The position numbers and the translations under genes were made by a program. A stretch of DNA of 64,000 bases from Gemmatimonadota bacterium (GTDB lineage Bacteria > Gemmatimonadota > Gemmatimonadetes > Gemmatimonadales > Gemmatimonadaceae), in contig JAPLKS010000014.1 of assembly GCA_026387915.1 (NCBI GenBank), positions 186,001-250,000 on the forward strand, given 5' to 3'. The notes under the pieces are model-generated. The model made no database searches. It had not been told where the DNA came from and saw nothing but the letters and a program-made list of their open reading frames with translations. Positions 44,380 through 55,049 of the stretch are shown here, piece after piece. How positions within the stretch are numbered: the stretch's first letter is position 1; every line of letters begins with the position of its first letter.

Positions 44380-45015
44380 ATGCGTTATACAGGTCCCAGC
44401 TGTCGTCAGTGCCGCCGCGAAGGCACCAAGCTGTTCCTCAAGGGCACCAAGTGCTTCACCGAGAAGTGCCCGGTGGAACGCCGTCCGTATGCGCCGGGCC
44501 AGCACGGTCCGAACGCCGCCGGTCGCCGTCGCAAGGTGAGCGAGTACGCCAAGCAGCTTCGTGAGAAGCAGAAGATTAAGCGCATCTATGGCGTGTCGGA
44601 GAAGCAGTTCCGCAACACGTTTGAGAAGGTGAGCGGGTTGCCGGGTATCACCGGTCACAACTTGCTGGCCGCGCTCGAAAGCCGCCTCGATAACATGGTG
44701 TACCGTATGGGTTTTGCCGCCAGCCGTAAGGCCGCGCGTCAGCTCATTCGCCACCGTCACATCGAAGTGAATGCGAAGACGGTGGACGTGGCGAGCTTCA
44801 ACGTGCAGCCGGGGCAGGAAATCCGGATGCGTCAGAAGTCGCGCGAACTCGTCATCGTCGCGGCCGCGCTCGAGCAGGCGGCACGCGGAGCCACGCCGAG
44901 CTGGTTGGCCGTGGACAAGGGCTCGTTCAGCGGGCGGATGCTGGAACGTCCGCAGCGCGCAGCCATTCCGATTGCCGCGCAGGAACAGCTCGTCGTCGAA
45001 CTGTACTCGAAGTAA
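44380..45015 (+). CDS. rpsD: 30S ribosomal protein S4, zinc-binding form
   Basis: A 211-residue protein. The N-terminus carries four cysteines (SCRQC, KCFTEKC), so this is the C+ zinc form. The S4 RNA-binding domain (LDNMVYRMGFAASRKAARQLI) follows. In other bacteria S4 represses the alpha operon by binding its leader. A structured gap follows before rpoA. Confidence 0.97.
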   Translation: MRYTGPSCRQCRREGTKLFLKGTKCFTEKCPVERRPYAPGQHGPNAAGRRRKVSEYAKQLREKQKIKRIYGVSEKQFRNTFEKVSGLPGITGHNLLAALESRLDNMVYRMGFAASRKAARQLIRHRHIEVNAKTVDVASFNVQPGQEIRMRQKSRELVIVAAALEQAARGATPSWLAVDKGSFSGRMLERPQRAAIPIAAQEQLVVELYSK

Positions 45016-45122
45016 GTAAGGTCGGGGCCCTGACCCCTCTACGGGTCTGCCGCGCGTCAGGGGCGGGGCAGGGCGTAGGCCGCGCACCATGCGCGGCCTG
45101 ACCATCACCAGGATTCTTACGA
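45016..45122 (+). other. Structured rpsD-rpoA intergenic region
   Basis: It holds a perfect 10-bp hairpin with a 3-nt loop (AGGCCGCGCA/TGCGCGGCCT, 45077-45099) and an upstream CCCTGAC/GTCAGGGG pairing. No T-run follows, so RNA polymerase should read through. It could be a processing or S4-binding site, but that is not shown. Confidence 0.5.
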
Positions 45123-46193
45123 ATGGTTCAAGCAATCGATCTCCGCGGGCTCGTCCGTCCGCAGCTCGTCGAGGCGACGAAGCGCGAGGACAACCCGAAC
45201 ATCGCCGAGTTCCGTCTGCAGCCGCTCGAGCGCGGCTTCGGTCACACCCTCGGCAACGCCATGCGTCGCATGCTGCTGTCGTCACTGCGCGGCTCTGCCG
45301 TGTGGGGCTTCCGCATTGACGGCGTGCTGCATGAGCACCAGACGATCGTTGGCGTCTCTGAGGACGTGCACCAGATCATCGGTAACCTCAAGACGCTCGT
45401 GCTCGCCCTCGACAACGAAGTCGAAGAGACCATCCTTCGCATCAACGTTAAGAAGGCCGGCCCTGTGACCGCGGGCGACATTGAGTCGACCGGCGGCTGC
45501 AAGATCGTCAATCCCAAGCACCATCTGTTCACCATGCAGGACGACAAAGATCTTTCCGTCGAACTGTACGTGAACCGTGGGCGCGGCTATGTCGAGTCGG
45601 ATCAGCACCCGACCGACCGCTCGCTCCCAGTCGATCTCGTTCGCATCGACTCCATTTATTCGCCGGTCAAGCGCGTGAACTTCTCGGTCTCCGAGACCCG
45701 CGTTGGCCAGCGCACGGACTACGATCGCCTTGTCCTTACGGTCGAGACGGACGGGACTGTGACCCCCGAGGAAGCGGTGAGCTATGCCGCGGCCCTCGCG
45801 CAGACGCACTTTCAGTACTTCGTGGGCTTTGGCTCGCACAGCGCGGCCCCGGTGGCCGGCGGTGAGTACAACGGCTCCGATGCGGCCCGCTTGGCGGCGT
45901 TGTTCAAGACGCCGATCGACGACCTCGAGCTGTCGGTCCGCTCGGTGAACTCGCTCAAAAACCACAACGTCCGCACGATGGGCGATCTGGTGCAGCTCAC
46001 CACCAAGCAGTTTGGTGAGGTGCGGAATTTTGGAAAGAAGTCGCTGCAGGAGATCGCCGATCTCCTCGAGCGTGAAGGGCTTAACTTTGGGATGCGGTTT
46101 GAGGATACGGGCGATGGCGTGCGCGTGAGCGATTGGGGCACGCCGCCGAAGGAAGCCGTCGCCGCCGCGCCTGACGACGTCAACGAGGAATAA
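45123..46193 (+). CDS. rpoA: DNA-directed RNA polymerase subunit alpha
   Basis: A 356-residue protein. The N-terminal assembly domain has RGFGHTLGNAMRRMLLSS, and the C-terminal domain has DDLELSVRSVNSLKNHNVRTMGDLVQLT for UP-element and activator contacts. A C-terminal acidic tail follows. rplQ starts on the next base. Confidence 0.98.
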   Translation: MVQAIDLRGLVRPQLVEATKREDNPNIAEFRLQPLERGFGHTLGNAMRRMLLSSLRGSAVWGFRIDGVLHEHQTIVGVSEDVHQIIGNLKTLVLALDNEVEETILRINVKKAGPVTAGDIESTGGCKIVNPKHHLFTMQDDKDLSVELYVNRGRGYVESDQHPTDRSLPVDLVRIDSIYSPVKRVNFSVSETRVGQRTDYDRLVLTVETDGTVTPEEAVSYAAALAQTHFQYFVGFGSHSAAPVAGGEYNGSDAARLAALFKTPIDDLELSVRSVNSLKNHNVRTMGDLVQLTTKQFGEVRNFGKKSLQEIADLLEREGLNFGMRFEDTGDGVRVSDWGTPPKEAVAAAPDDVNEE

Positions 46194-46550
46194 ATGCGGC
46201 ACCGTAAGGTTGGCCGGTCTCTGCGCCGGACGAGCGAGCAAAAACTCGCCCTGATTCGTAACCTCGCCACGTCGCTCATCGAGCAGGGCGCGATCGAGAC
46301 GACGGAAGCGAAGGCGAAGGAACTCCGTCCCTTTGTCGAGAAGCTCATCACCAAGGCCAAGGCCGGCACGCTCCACGCGCGCCGTCTGGCTGGCAAGCAC
46401 GTCACCAAGCGCGGCGCTGCGGACAAGCTCTTCCAAGAGCTCGGTCCCAAGTTCGCCAAGCGGGCGGGCGGCTACACGCGCATTCTCAAAACCGGCCACC
46501 GCAAGGGTGACGGGGCTGAGATGGCGCGCATTGAACTGATGGAGGGCTGA
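46194..46550 (+). CDS. rplQ: 50S ribosomal protein L17
   Basis: A 118-residue protein beginning MRHRKVGRSLRRTSEQK with the usual L17 length and the C-terminal YTRILKTGHRKGDGAEMARIEL. It directly follows the rpoA stop. Confidence 0.97.
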   Translation: MRHRKVGRSLRRTSEQKLALIRNLATSLIEQGAIETTEAKAKELRPFVEKLITKAKAGTLHARRLAGKHVTKRGAADKLFQELGPKFAKRAGGYTRILKTGHRKGDGAEMARIELMEG

Positions 46551-46553
46551 TCC

Positions 46554-46790
46554 ATGGCACCCATTGCCCGTAACGTCTGCTACAGCTGCCAGAAGGGGGT
46601 CGCCTTCGGCAACAATGTATCGCACGCCAATAACAAGACTCGTCGTACCTGGAAGCCGAACCTTCAGGTCGCTCGCATTGTTCGCGACGGCAAGACCATC
46701 AAGATCAAGGTCTGCACGCGCTGCCTGAACGCGGGCAAGATTCAGCGCGCTCCTCGTGGAGCCGCCCGAATCGCCGCCGGCATCTCCTGA
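46554..46790 (+). CDS. rpmB: 50S ribosomal protein L28
   Basis: A 78-residue protein with [29 protein letters not shown], the L28 signature. Its place at the end of the alpha operon is unusual; elsewhere it often pairs with rpmG. It starts 3 nt after rplQ and ends before a clear terminator. Confidence 0.95.
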   Translation: MAPIARNVCYSCQKGVAFGNNVSHANNKTRRTWKPNLQVARIVRDGKTIKIKVCTRCLNAGKIQRAPRGAARIAAGIS

Positions 46791-46818
46791 GTTCCCGTAC
46801 GACCGACGCACCAAAACA

Positions 46819-46842
46819 GGGAGCCTCGCGGCTCCCTTTTTT
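46819..46842 (+). terminator. Intrinsic terminator of the alpha operon
   Basis: GGGAGCC/GGCTCCC stem, TCGC loop, then six T. Confidence 0.92.
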
Positions 46843-46894
46843 GCGCCGGTCGGCGTCGCACCAGTTGGGGCAGCTAGCCGCTCCAACGGAGTGA

Positions 46895-47932
<1,038 letters not shown>

Positions 47933-47933
47933 C

Positions 47934-48899
47934 GTGACCGTTCGGCGCGCACTCGTCACGGGAGCCGGCGGTTTCGTCGGGCAATGGCTGTGCCGTGAAC
48001 TCGCGCGCCACGGCTGGGGCGTGACTGGGGCATCCCTCGAGGGTGATCCTGGTGTGGACGTCCTCAGCCCAGAAGATCACGCGCTGATCACCTGGCGTCG
48101 CGACGACGTCACCGATCCCGAAGTCGTGCGCGCCATGCTCGACGCCTCGCAGCCCGATGCGATTTTCCACTTGGCCGCCATGGCGTTTGTGCCGGCCGCG
48201 AGTGAGGACCCGCGGCGTGCGTTGGCGGTGAATGTTGGGGCCGCCATGACACTCCTCGGTGACGTGCGTGAGCGCCGCGCGGCTGAGACGCTGGATCCGG
48301 TAGTGCTGCTGGTGGGAAGCGCCGAGCAGTATGGACGCCACGATTGGGAGGCGATGCCGCTCACCGAGACATCGGAATGCCGGCCTCGCACCCGCTATGC
48401 GGCGACCAAAATGGCGCAGGAAGTGTTTGGCCTCGAGGCCTATCGGGCGGACGGCGTCAAGGTGATCTGTACCCGCAGTTTCAATCACAGTGGACGAGGG
48501 CAGCACTCGAGTTTCCTGCTCCCGTCGCTGGTGCGCCGAGCGCTCGATGCACGGGCGCGTGGCGAACGGGCGATCTCGATTGGAAACACCACCACCGTGC
48601 GTGATTTTCTGCACGTCGAGGATGTCGTGCGCGCCTATGCGCTCCTCGTGGAGCATGGACTCGCTGGCGAGGTGTACAACGTGAGTTCGGGGGCGGGCAC
48701 GACCGTGGAGACGGTGGCCACCGAGGTGCTGGAGGCCGTTGGGCTCAGCGCAACGCTCACCGGCGATGCCGCACTCAAGCGCGTGGTTGACGTACCGTTT
48801 CTCGTGGGCGCGAACGATAAGCTCCGCTCCGATACCGGCTGGGTGCCGCAGCGCACTCGGGCCGACATCATTCAGGACCTGATACATGCCGCGTCGTAA
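47934..48899 (+). CDS. rmd: GDP-4-keto-6-deoxy-mannose reductase-like SDR
   Basis: A 321-residue extended SDR with [10 protein letters not shown] and catalytic YAATK. Context right after gmd (1 nt gap) and the RMD-like FNHSGRGQ motif suggest reduction to GDP-D-rhamnose; GDP-6-deoxytalose would be an alternative. Its 3' end overlaps carB by 14 nt. Confidence 0.82.
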   Translation: MTVRRALVTGAGGFVGQWLCRELARHGWGVTGASLEGDPGVDVLSPEDHALITWRRDDVTDPEVVRAMLDASQPDAIFHLAAMAFVPAASEDPRRALAVNVGAAMTLLGDVRERRAAETLDPVVLLVGSAEQYGRHDWEAMPLTETSECRPRTRYAATKMAQEVFGLEAYRADGVKVICTRSFNHSGRGQHSSFLLPSLVRRALDARARGERAISIGNTTTVRDFLHVEDVVRAYALLVEHGLAGEVYNVSSGAGTTVETVATEVLEAVGLSATLTGDAALKRVVDVPFLVGANDKLRSDTGWVPQRTRADIIQDLIHAAS

Positions 48900-51800
48900 C
48901 GACATTCATCGCATTCTGCTCATCGGTTCCGGCCCTATTGTCATTGGACAGGGGGCGGAGTTCGACTATTCGGGAACTCAGGCGGCCAAGGCGCTGCGCG
49001 AAGAGGGGTACGAGGTGATCCTCGTCAACTCCAATCCGGCGACGATCATGACCGATCCGGAAATCGCCGATCGCACGTACATCGAGCCGGTGACGCCGGA
49101 GTTCGTGGAGCTGATCATCGCCCGCGAGCGGCCGGACGCATTGCTGCCCACGATGGGCGGTCAGACGGCTCTCAATGTGGCGATGGCGCTACACGAGAAT
49201 GGTGTGCTCGCCAAGTACGGCGTGGAGCTCATTGGCGCCAATGCGCGCGCCATTGCCGTGGCTGAAGACCGCAAGCTCTTTGGCGAAGCAATGGAGAAGA
49301 TTGGGCTCACCTGTCCGCAGGGGCGCATCGCCACCACATGGGAAGAAGCGCTGGCGATCGTGGAGTGGACGGCCTTTCCGGCGATTATCCGTCCGGCGTT
49401 CACCCTCGGCGGTTCGGGCGGCGGCATTGCCTATAATCGCGAAGAGTTCGAGGCCATTGTGCGGCGCGGCCTCGCCGAGAGTCCCATTTCGCAGGTGCTC
49501 ATCGAAAAGTCGCTGCTCGGGTGGAAGGAGTACGAACTCGAAGTGATGCGCGACAAGGACGACAACGTCGTCATCGTGTGCTCCATTGAGAACATCGATC
49601 CGATGGGCGTCCACACCGGTGACTCGATTACCGTGGCGCCCGCGATGACGCTGACCGACCGTGAATATCAAGTCATGCGTGATGCCGCGATCAAAGTGAT
49701 TCGCGAGATCGGCGTGGATGCGGGCGGCTGCAATATTCAGTTCGCGGTCAACCCGGCGAACGGCGACATGGTCGTGATCGAGATGAATCCGCGCGTCTCG
49801 CGGTCCTCGGCGCTGGCATCGAAAGCCACGGGTTTCGCGATTGCGCGCATCGGCACGAAGCTCGCGGTGGGATATCGCCTCGACGAATTGCCCAACGACA
49901 TCACGGGCACCACGCCGGCGAGCTTTGAGCCGGTGCTCGACTACGTCGTGGTCAAGTGTCCGCGTTTTGCTTTTGAGAAATTCCCCGCCGCCGATCCGGT
50001 GCTCACCACGCAGATGAAGTCGGTGGGTGAGTCGATGGCTATCGGCCGCACATTCAAGGAAGCGTTGCAGAAGGGGCTCCGCGCCCTCGAGTCGGGACGC
50101 AACGGGTGGACGACGGCCGAGCGTCTTATTGACGATCGCTTGGCGGATGATTCGCTCGAGACGTTGTGCGATGCGCTCGCGACGCCGACGCCGGAGCGCA
50201 TCTTTCAGATCAAGCGCGCGTTCGAGCGCGGTCTTGATGTGGCGGAGATTAACCGCATTACCGCAGTGGACCCTTGGTTCCTGCAGCAAATGCAAGAGCT
50301 CGTCGAGGCGGAGCGTGAGTTCGCCGCGCTGGGCGACGTGGATGCTGAAGCACTGCTCGCGATGAAGCGCATGGGCTTTGCCGATGTGCAACTCGGCCAG
50401 TTGCGCGGCGAAACCGAGACGCAGATGCGCGAGCGCCGTTGGGGGATGAACCTTCGCCCCGTGTACAAAATGGTGGACACCTGTGCCGGTGAGTTCCCCT
50501 CGAATACGCCGTATTTGTATTCGACGTACGACGAAGAAAGCGAAGCGCCACGCTCGGGGCGCAAGTCGGTCGTGATCCTCGGCTCCGGTCCGAATCGCAT
50601 CGGGCAGGGCGTGGAGTTCGACTATTGCTGCGTGCGTGCCGCGCTCGCCCTGCGTGAGCAGGGTTATGAAACGATCATGGTCAACTCCAATCCCGAGACG
50701 GTTTCTACGGACTGGGATACGAGCGACAAGCTGTACTTTGAACCGCTCACACTGGAGCACGTGCTGGAGATCGTGCAGCGCGAGCAGCCGGTTGGTGTGA
50801 TTGTGCAGCTCGGCGGCCAGACGCCCCTCAAACTGACGCGACCGCTCGAAGCGGCCGGCGTGCGCATTCTCGGCACGAGTCCGGATTCGATTGACGAAGC
50901 GGAAGATCGCCGTCGTTTTGAGGAAATCGCGCGGCGCTTGGGTGTGGAGCAGCCGCCCAATGGCACGGCGACGAGCGTAGACGGCGCCGTGGAAATCGCT
51001 GATCGCATTGGGTACCCGGTGCTGGTGCGCCCGAGTTATGTGCTGGGCGGCCGCGCGATGGAGATCGTGTACGACGAAATCAGCCTGCGCGACTATTTTG
51101 CGCGTGCGGTGCGGGTGTCGGAGGATCGGCCGGTGCTTGTGGATTCTTTCCTCGAGGATGCGTTCGAGGCCGACGTCGACGCGCTCAGCGACGGGCATCA
51201 AGTGGTGATTGGCGGCGTGATGCAGCACATCGAGAACGCCGGTATCCACTCGGGCGATTCCGCGTGCGTGCTGCCGCCGTATCTCATTGGCGCCGCCGAA
51301 CAACAGGTGATGCGCGACCACACGGTGGCGTTCGCCAAAGCGCTCGGTGTGGTAGGGCTCATCAATGTCCAATACGCCATCAAGAATGGCATCGTGTATG
51401 TGATTGAGGTCAATCCGCGGGCGAGTCGCACGGTGCCGTTTGTATCGAAGACCATCGGCGTGCCGCTCGCGAGCTATGCCGCGCGCGTGATGCTCGGTGA
51501 GACGCTGGCCGATCTCGGCTTCACGAAGGAAGTCATTGCGCCGTACGTTGCCGTAAAGGAAGCGGTGTTTCCCTTTTCGAAGTTCCGTGAATTCGACCCG
51601 ATCCTCGGCCCAGAGATGCGTTCGACGGGCGAAGTGATGGGCGTGTCGGACAGCTTCGGCACCGCCTTTGCCCGTGCAGAGTTAGCAGCGGGCAACGGGT
51701 TGCCACTCGAGGGCGCGGTGTTCGTGACGGTCAACGATCACGACAAGCCTACGGCCGTTGGTGTGGCGCGTCGCTTTCACGAGATGGGATTCAAGGTGAT

Positions 51801-52116
51801 CGCCACGGACGGCACGGCCAAGTACCTGCGGGAGCGCGGCGTGCCGTGCGATCAAGTGCATAAGGTGAGCGTGGCGCGCCCCAATGGCATTGACCTTATC
51901 AAGAATGGTGAAGTCCAGTTGTTGATCAACACGCCGCTCGGCAAGCGTGCGCAGAAGGACGACTATTCGCTTCGGCAGGCTGCGATTTCGCACCGCATTG
52001 CGTACACGACCACGCTCAGTGCAGCCAACGCCGCCTGCGACGCGATTATTTCACTCAAGTCGCGCGCGCCGAGCGTGCGATCCATTCAAGAGTGGCAGGA
52101 GACCATCGTCCGATGA
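48886..52116 (+). CDS. carB: Carbamoyl-phosphate synthase large subunit
   Basis: A 1076-residue, full-length protein. Two homologous synthetase halves are visible: [17 protein letters not shown] near residue 12 and [17 protein letters not shown] near residue 566. Each is followed by an ATP-grasp domain, and the C-terminal MGS-like allosteric domain follows (about 940-1076). It makes carbamoyl phosphate for pyrimidines and arginine. carA is not adjacent. It overlaps the GDP-sugar gene before it and the acetyltransferase after it, so it is co-transcribed with nucleotide-sugar genes. Confidence 0.97.
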   Translation: MPRRNDIHRILLIGSGPIVIGQGAEFDYSGTQAAKALREEGYEVILVNSNPATIMTDPEIADRTYIEPVTPEFVELIIARERPDALLPTMGGQTALNVAMALHENGVLAKYGVELIGANARAIAVAEDRKLFGEAMEKIGLTCPQGRIATTWEEALAIVEWTAFPAIIRPAFTLGGSGGGIAYNREEFEAIVRRGLAESPISQVLIEKSLLGWKEYELEVMRDKDDNVVIVCSIENIDPMGVHTGDSITVAPAMTLTDREYQVMRDAAIKVIREIGVDAGGCNIQFAVNPANGDMVVIEMNPRVSRSSALASKATGFAIARIGTKLAVGYRLDELPNDITGTTPASFEPVLDYVVVKCPRFAFEKFPAADPVLTTQMKSVGESMAIGRTFKEALQKGLRALESGRNGWTTAERLIDDRLADDSLETLCDALATPTPERIFQIKRAFERGLDVAEINRITAVDPWFLQQMQELVEAEREFAALGDVDAEALLAMKRMGFADVQLGQLRGETETQMRERRWGMNLRPVYKMVDTCAGEFPSNTPYLYSTYDEESEAPRSGRKSVVILGSGPNRIGQGVEFDYCCVRAALALREQGYETIMVNSNPETVSTDWDTSDKLYFEPLTLEHVLEIVQREQPVGVIVQLGGQTPLKLTRPLEAAGVRILGTSPDSIDEAEDRRRFEEIARRLGVEQPPNGTATSVDGAVEIADRIGYPVLVRPSYVLGGRAMEIVYDEISLRDYFARAVRVSEDRPVLVDSFLEDAFEADVDALSDGHQVVIGGVMQHIENAGIHSGDSACVLPPYLIGAAEQQVMRDHTVAFAKALGVVGLINVQYAIKNGIVYVIEVNPRASRTVPFVSKTIGVPLASYAARVMLGETLADLGFTKEVIAPYVAVKEAVFPFSKFREFDPILGPEMRSTGEVMGVSDSFGTAFARAELAAGNGLPLEGAVFVTVNDHDKPTAVGVARRFHEMGFKVIATDGTAKYLRERGVPCDQVHKVSVARPNGIDLIKNGEVQLLINTPLGKRAQKDDYSLRQAAISHRIAYTTTLSAANAACDAIISLKSRAPSVRSIQEWQETIVR

Positions 52117-52694
52117 CTGACACGCCCTGGGTGCACGAGTCTGCGTATGTCGATGACGGGGCCGTGATCGGCGCCGGCACGAAGGTGTGGCACTTCTGTC
52201 ACGTCATGAGCGGCGCGAAGATCGGCGCGCACTGCTCGCTCGGGCAAAACGTGGTGGTGATGAACGGCACGGTGATTGGCAACAACGTCAAGATTCAGAA
52301 TAACGTCTCGATTTACGAGGGCGTGGAGCTGGAGGACGACGTGTTCTGCGGGCCGTCGATGGTGTTCACCAACGTCATTAATCCGCGCAGCGCGGTGAGC
52401 CGAAAGCACGAATACCGGCGCACGCTCGTTGGGCGCGGCGCGTCAATCGGCGCCAACGCGACCATCGTGTGCGGGGCGACCCTCGGCGCATACAGTTTCG
52501 TCGGGGCAGGGGCGGTCGTCACGAAGGATGTACCGTCTCATGCGCTCGTCGTTGGCGTGCCGGCGCGGCGAGTCGGCTGGATGTGCGAGTGCGGGGTGCA
52601 GTTGGAGGAGGGGCTCATGGAGCTCACGTGCCCGTCCTGCGGCAAGACCTACACGCGGCGCGGTGAGACTGTCACGCGCGCCGAAGAGGAATAA
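52113..52694 (+). CDS. WbpD/WlbB-type hexapeptide N-acetyltransferase
   Basis: A 193-residue left-handed beta-helix protein ([30 protein letters not shown]) with a C-terminal zinc-ribbon-like tail CECG...CPSCGKTY. Family members acetylate the 3-amino group of UDP-2-acetamido-3-amino-glucuronate. ATG 52113 overlaps the carB stop. The oxidoreductase and aminotransferase of the same pathway follow. Confidence 0.86.
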   Translation: MTDTPWVHESAYVDDGAVIGAGTKVWHFCHVMSGAKIGAHCSLGQNVVVMNGTVIGNNVKIQNNVSIYEGVELEDDVFCGPSMVFTNVINPRSAVSRKHEYRRTLVGRGASIGANATIVCGATLGAYSFVGAGAVVTKDVPSHALVVGVPARRVGWMCECGVQLEEGLMELTCPSCGKTYTRRGETVTRAEEE

Positions 52695-53734
52695 TGACCG
52701 TCCAAAAGTCGCTTCGCGTTGCCCTCGTGGGCTGCGGCCGCATCTCCAAGAATCACTTTGACGCCATTGCCAAAGTTGACGGGCTCGAGGTGTCGGCCGT
52801 CTGCGACATCGTGGAGTCTCGGGCGCAAGAAGCCGGCGCTGCGCTGGGCGTGCCGTACTTCACGTCGTACGACAAAATGTTGCGCGAGGCGACCTGCGAC
52901 GTGGTGACGGTCGCCACGCCGAGCGGGCTGCATCCGGAGCATGGCATTGCCGCCGCGCGTGCTGGCAAGCACGTGGTGAGCGAGAAGCCGATGGCGATCT
53001 CGCTCAAGGGCGCCGATGCGCTGGTGAAGGCCTGTGATGACGCCGGGGTGCAGCTGTTTGTCGTGAAGCAGAATCGACTCAATCCGTCGATCCAGCTGTT
53101 GCGCCGCGCCATCGATAAGGGGCGCTTCGGGCGCATCTACATGGCGAATGCCACCGTCCGTTGGGCGCGGCCGCAGGAGTACTACGATCAAGCGCCGTGG
53201 CGTGGCACGTGGGAGTTTGACGGTGGCGCCTTTATGAATCAGGCGTCGCACTACGTGGACCTCGTGCAGTGGCTTGTGGGTCCCGTGGAGAGCGTGATTG
53301 CCAAGACGGCGACCCTCGCTCGGCGTATTGAGGCCGAGGATAGTGGTGTGGCCGTGCTCAAGTTCCGCAGCGGGGCGCTGGGCTGCATCGAGGTGAGCAT
53401 GCTCACCTATCCGAAGAATCTCGAAGGGTCCATCACGATCCTCGGAGAGACTGGGACGGTGAAGATTGGCGGCACCGCCGTGAACAAAGTGGAGACCTGG
53501 CAGTTCGCGGACTACGATGACGACGATAAGACCGTGGATGCCGCCAGCACGAGCCCGCCGAGCGTCTATGGCTTCGGGCACGAGGGGTATTACCGGAACG
53601 TGCTGGAGGTCCTGCGGGGCGGGGCCAAGGCCGACACGGACGGGCGTGGGGGACGGAAGTCGCTGGAGCTGATTCTCGGGATTTATGAGTCGGCGCGAAC
53701 AGGGGCTGAGGTGCCGTTGCCGCTCAAGGGATAG
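52694..53734 (+). CDS. Gfo/Idh/MocA oxidoreductase, WbpB/WlbA-type
   Basis: A 346-residue protein with the Rossmann VALVGCGRISKNHFDAI motif and the catalytic EKPMAISL. In the WbpB pathway it oxidises C3 of UDP-GlcNAc-uronate with NAD+. Coupled to the acetyltransferase (TAATG). A T-tailed terminator follows. Confidence 0.86.
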   Translation: MTVQKSLRVALVGCGRISKNHFDAIAKVDGLEVSAVCDIVESRAQEAGAALGVPYFTSYDKMLREATCDVVTVATPSGLHPEHGIAAARAGKHVVSEKPMAISLKGADALVKACDDAGVQLFVVKQNRLNPSIQLLRRAIDKGRFGRIYMANATVRWARPQEYYDQAPWRGTWEFDGGAFMNQASHYVDLVQWLVGPVESVIAKTATLARRIEAEDSGVAVLKFRSGALGCIEVSMLTYPKNLEGSITILGETGTVKIGGTAVNKVETWQFADYDDDDKTVDAASTSPPSVYGFGHEGYYRNVLEVLRGGAKADTDGRGGRKSLELILGIYESARTGAEVPLPLKG

Positions 53735-53756
53735 GGGTCGGTGACCGACGGGCTGA

Positions 53757-53791
53757 CGGCGGGGTTCTCAGAGGAGAATCCCGCCGTTTTT
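53757..53791 (+). terminator. Intrinsic terminator inside the nucleotide-sugar region
   Basis: CGGCGGGGTTCTC pairs with GAGAATCCCGCCG (one G-U) around AGAG, followed by five T. TTGACT right after it (53794-53799) is a possible -35, with no good -10 at 17 nt. Confidence 0.9.
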
Positions 53792-53928
53792 CGTTGACTT
53801 ATCCTCGACTTCCGGCGAGCTTTAACAGTTGTCTGGAGGTGGGTTTTGGCCGGTTTGAGGGAGCGAAAGTTCTCTCGGCGGACCCGTCTCCAGTCGCCCC
53901 TTTCCGAATCCGATCCAACATCACAAAT

Positions 53929-55041
53929 ATGCCAGTCCCTCTGCTCGACCTGCGCGCCCAACACGCCCTGATCAAGGATGCCGTGATGCAGGCGCTGATG
54001 CCGGTCATCGATGACCAGGCGTTTATTCTCGGGGCACCCGTCGCTAGGCTTGAGGCCGACGTCGCGGCGCTCTCCAACACCAAGCACGCCATCGGCTGTG
54101 CGAGCGGCACGGATGCGATTCTCCTCGCGCTTCGGGCGCTCGATATTGGCGCTGGCGACGAAGTAGTCACCACGCCGTTCACGTTCTTTGCGACCGCCGG
54201 CACCATCCACAACGTGGGCGCGACGCCCGTGTTTGTGGACATCGACCCCAAGACGTTCAACATCCGCCCCGACCTTGCGGCCGCGGCGGTAACGTCAAAG
54301 ACCAAGGCCGTCGTGCCGGTGGATCTGTTTGGACAGATCGCCGCCATCGAAGAAATCCGCCGCTTGTTGCCCACGATGCCGATCATTGAAGATGCGGCGC
54401 AGTCGATTGGGGCGCGCCGCAAGATCGATGGAGCGTGGACGATGGCCGGCCAGACGGCCACCATCGGCACCTTCTCGTTCTTTCCGTCCAAGAACCTCGG
54501 CGGCTACGGTGACGGCGGCATGATGGTCACGCAGGATGACGCCATTGCCACGCGCCTGAAGCGTCTGCGCGTGCACGGCGGACTGCAGACCTATCTGCAC
54601 GAAGAAGTCGGTTACAACTCGCGCCTCGACGCCCTGCAGGCCGCGGCGTTGATCGGCAAGCTCCCGTACCTCGGTGGCTGGAGTGCGAAGCGTCGCGAGA
54701 ACGCCGCGTTTTACGACGCCGCGTTCGCGGACATCGCCGACATCACGACACCGTTTATTGACCCGGCCAACGAGAGCATCTTCAACCAGTACACGTTGCG
54801 CGTGCAGCGCCGCGATGAGTTGAAGCAGCACCTCGCGGCGAAGGGGATCGGTCACTCCGTGTACTATCCGCTCCCGCTCCATTTGCAGCCGTGCTTTTCG
54901 TACCTCGGGTACAAGGTGGGGAGCTGCCCCGAGTCGGAGCGCGCCGCCCACGAAGTCGTGTCGCTCCCGATTTATCCTGAACTCACGCGCGCACAGCTGG
55001 ATGAAGTAGTCGCGGCGGTTCGTAGCTTCTTCGGACGATAG
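53929..55041 (+). CDS. DegT/DnrJ/EryC1 aminotransferase, WbpE/WlbC-type
   Basis: A 370-residue PLP enzyme. The PLP-binding Lys lies in FSFFPSKNLGGYGDGG; DLRAQHA near the N-terminus and the IEDAAQSIGA Asp are family marks. It would transfer an amino group to C3 of the 3-keto intermediate made by the oxidoreductase upstream. ATG 53929 is chosen; an earlier in-frame start would lie in the 5' leader just after the terminator. A second transcription unit probably begins here. Confidence 0.87.
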   Translation: MPVPLLDLRAQHALIKDAVMQALMPVIDDQAFILGAPVARLEADVAALSNTKHAIGCASGTDAILLALRALDIGAGDEVVTTPFTFFATAGTIHNVGATPVFVDIDPKTFNIRPDLAAAAVTSKTKAVVPVDLFGQIAAIEEIRRLLPTMPIIEDAAQSIGARRKIDGAWTMAGQTATIGTFSFFPSKNLGGYGDGGMMVTQDDAIATRLKRLRVHGGLQTYLHEEVGYNSRLDALQAAALIGKLPYLGGWSAKRRENAAFYDAAFADIADITTPFIDPANESIFNQYTLRVQRRDELKQHLAAKGIGHSVYYPLPLHLQPCFSYLGYKVGSCPESERAAHEVVSLPIYPELTRAQLDEVVAAVRSFFGR

Positions 55042-55049
55042 GCCGCGCG

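Noticed and set aside
49189-51372. 727-codon open frame antisense to carB
   Set aside because: It is a shadow of GC-rich codon use in carB. It has no recognisable domain, and carB is intact and conserved.
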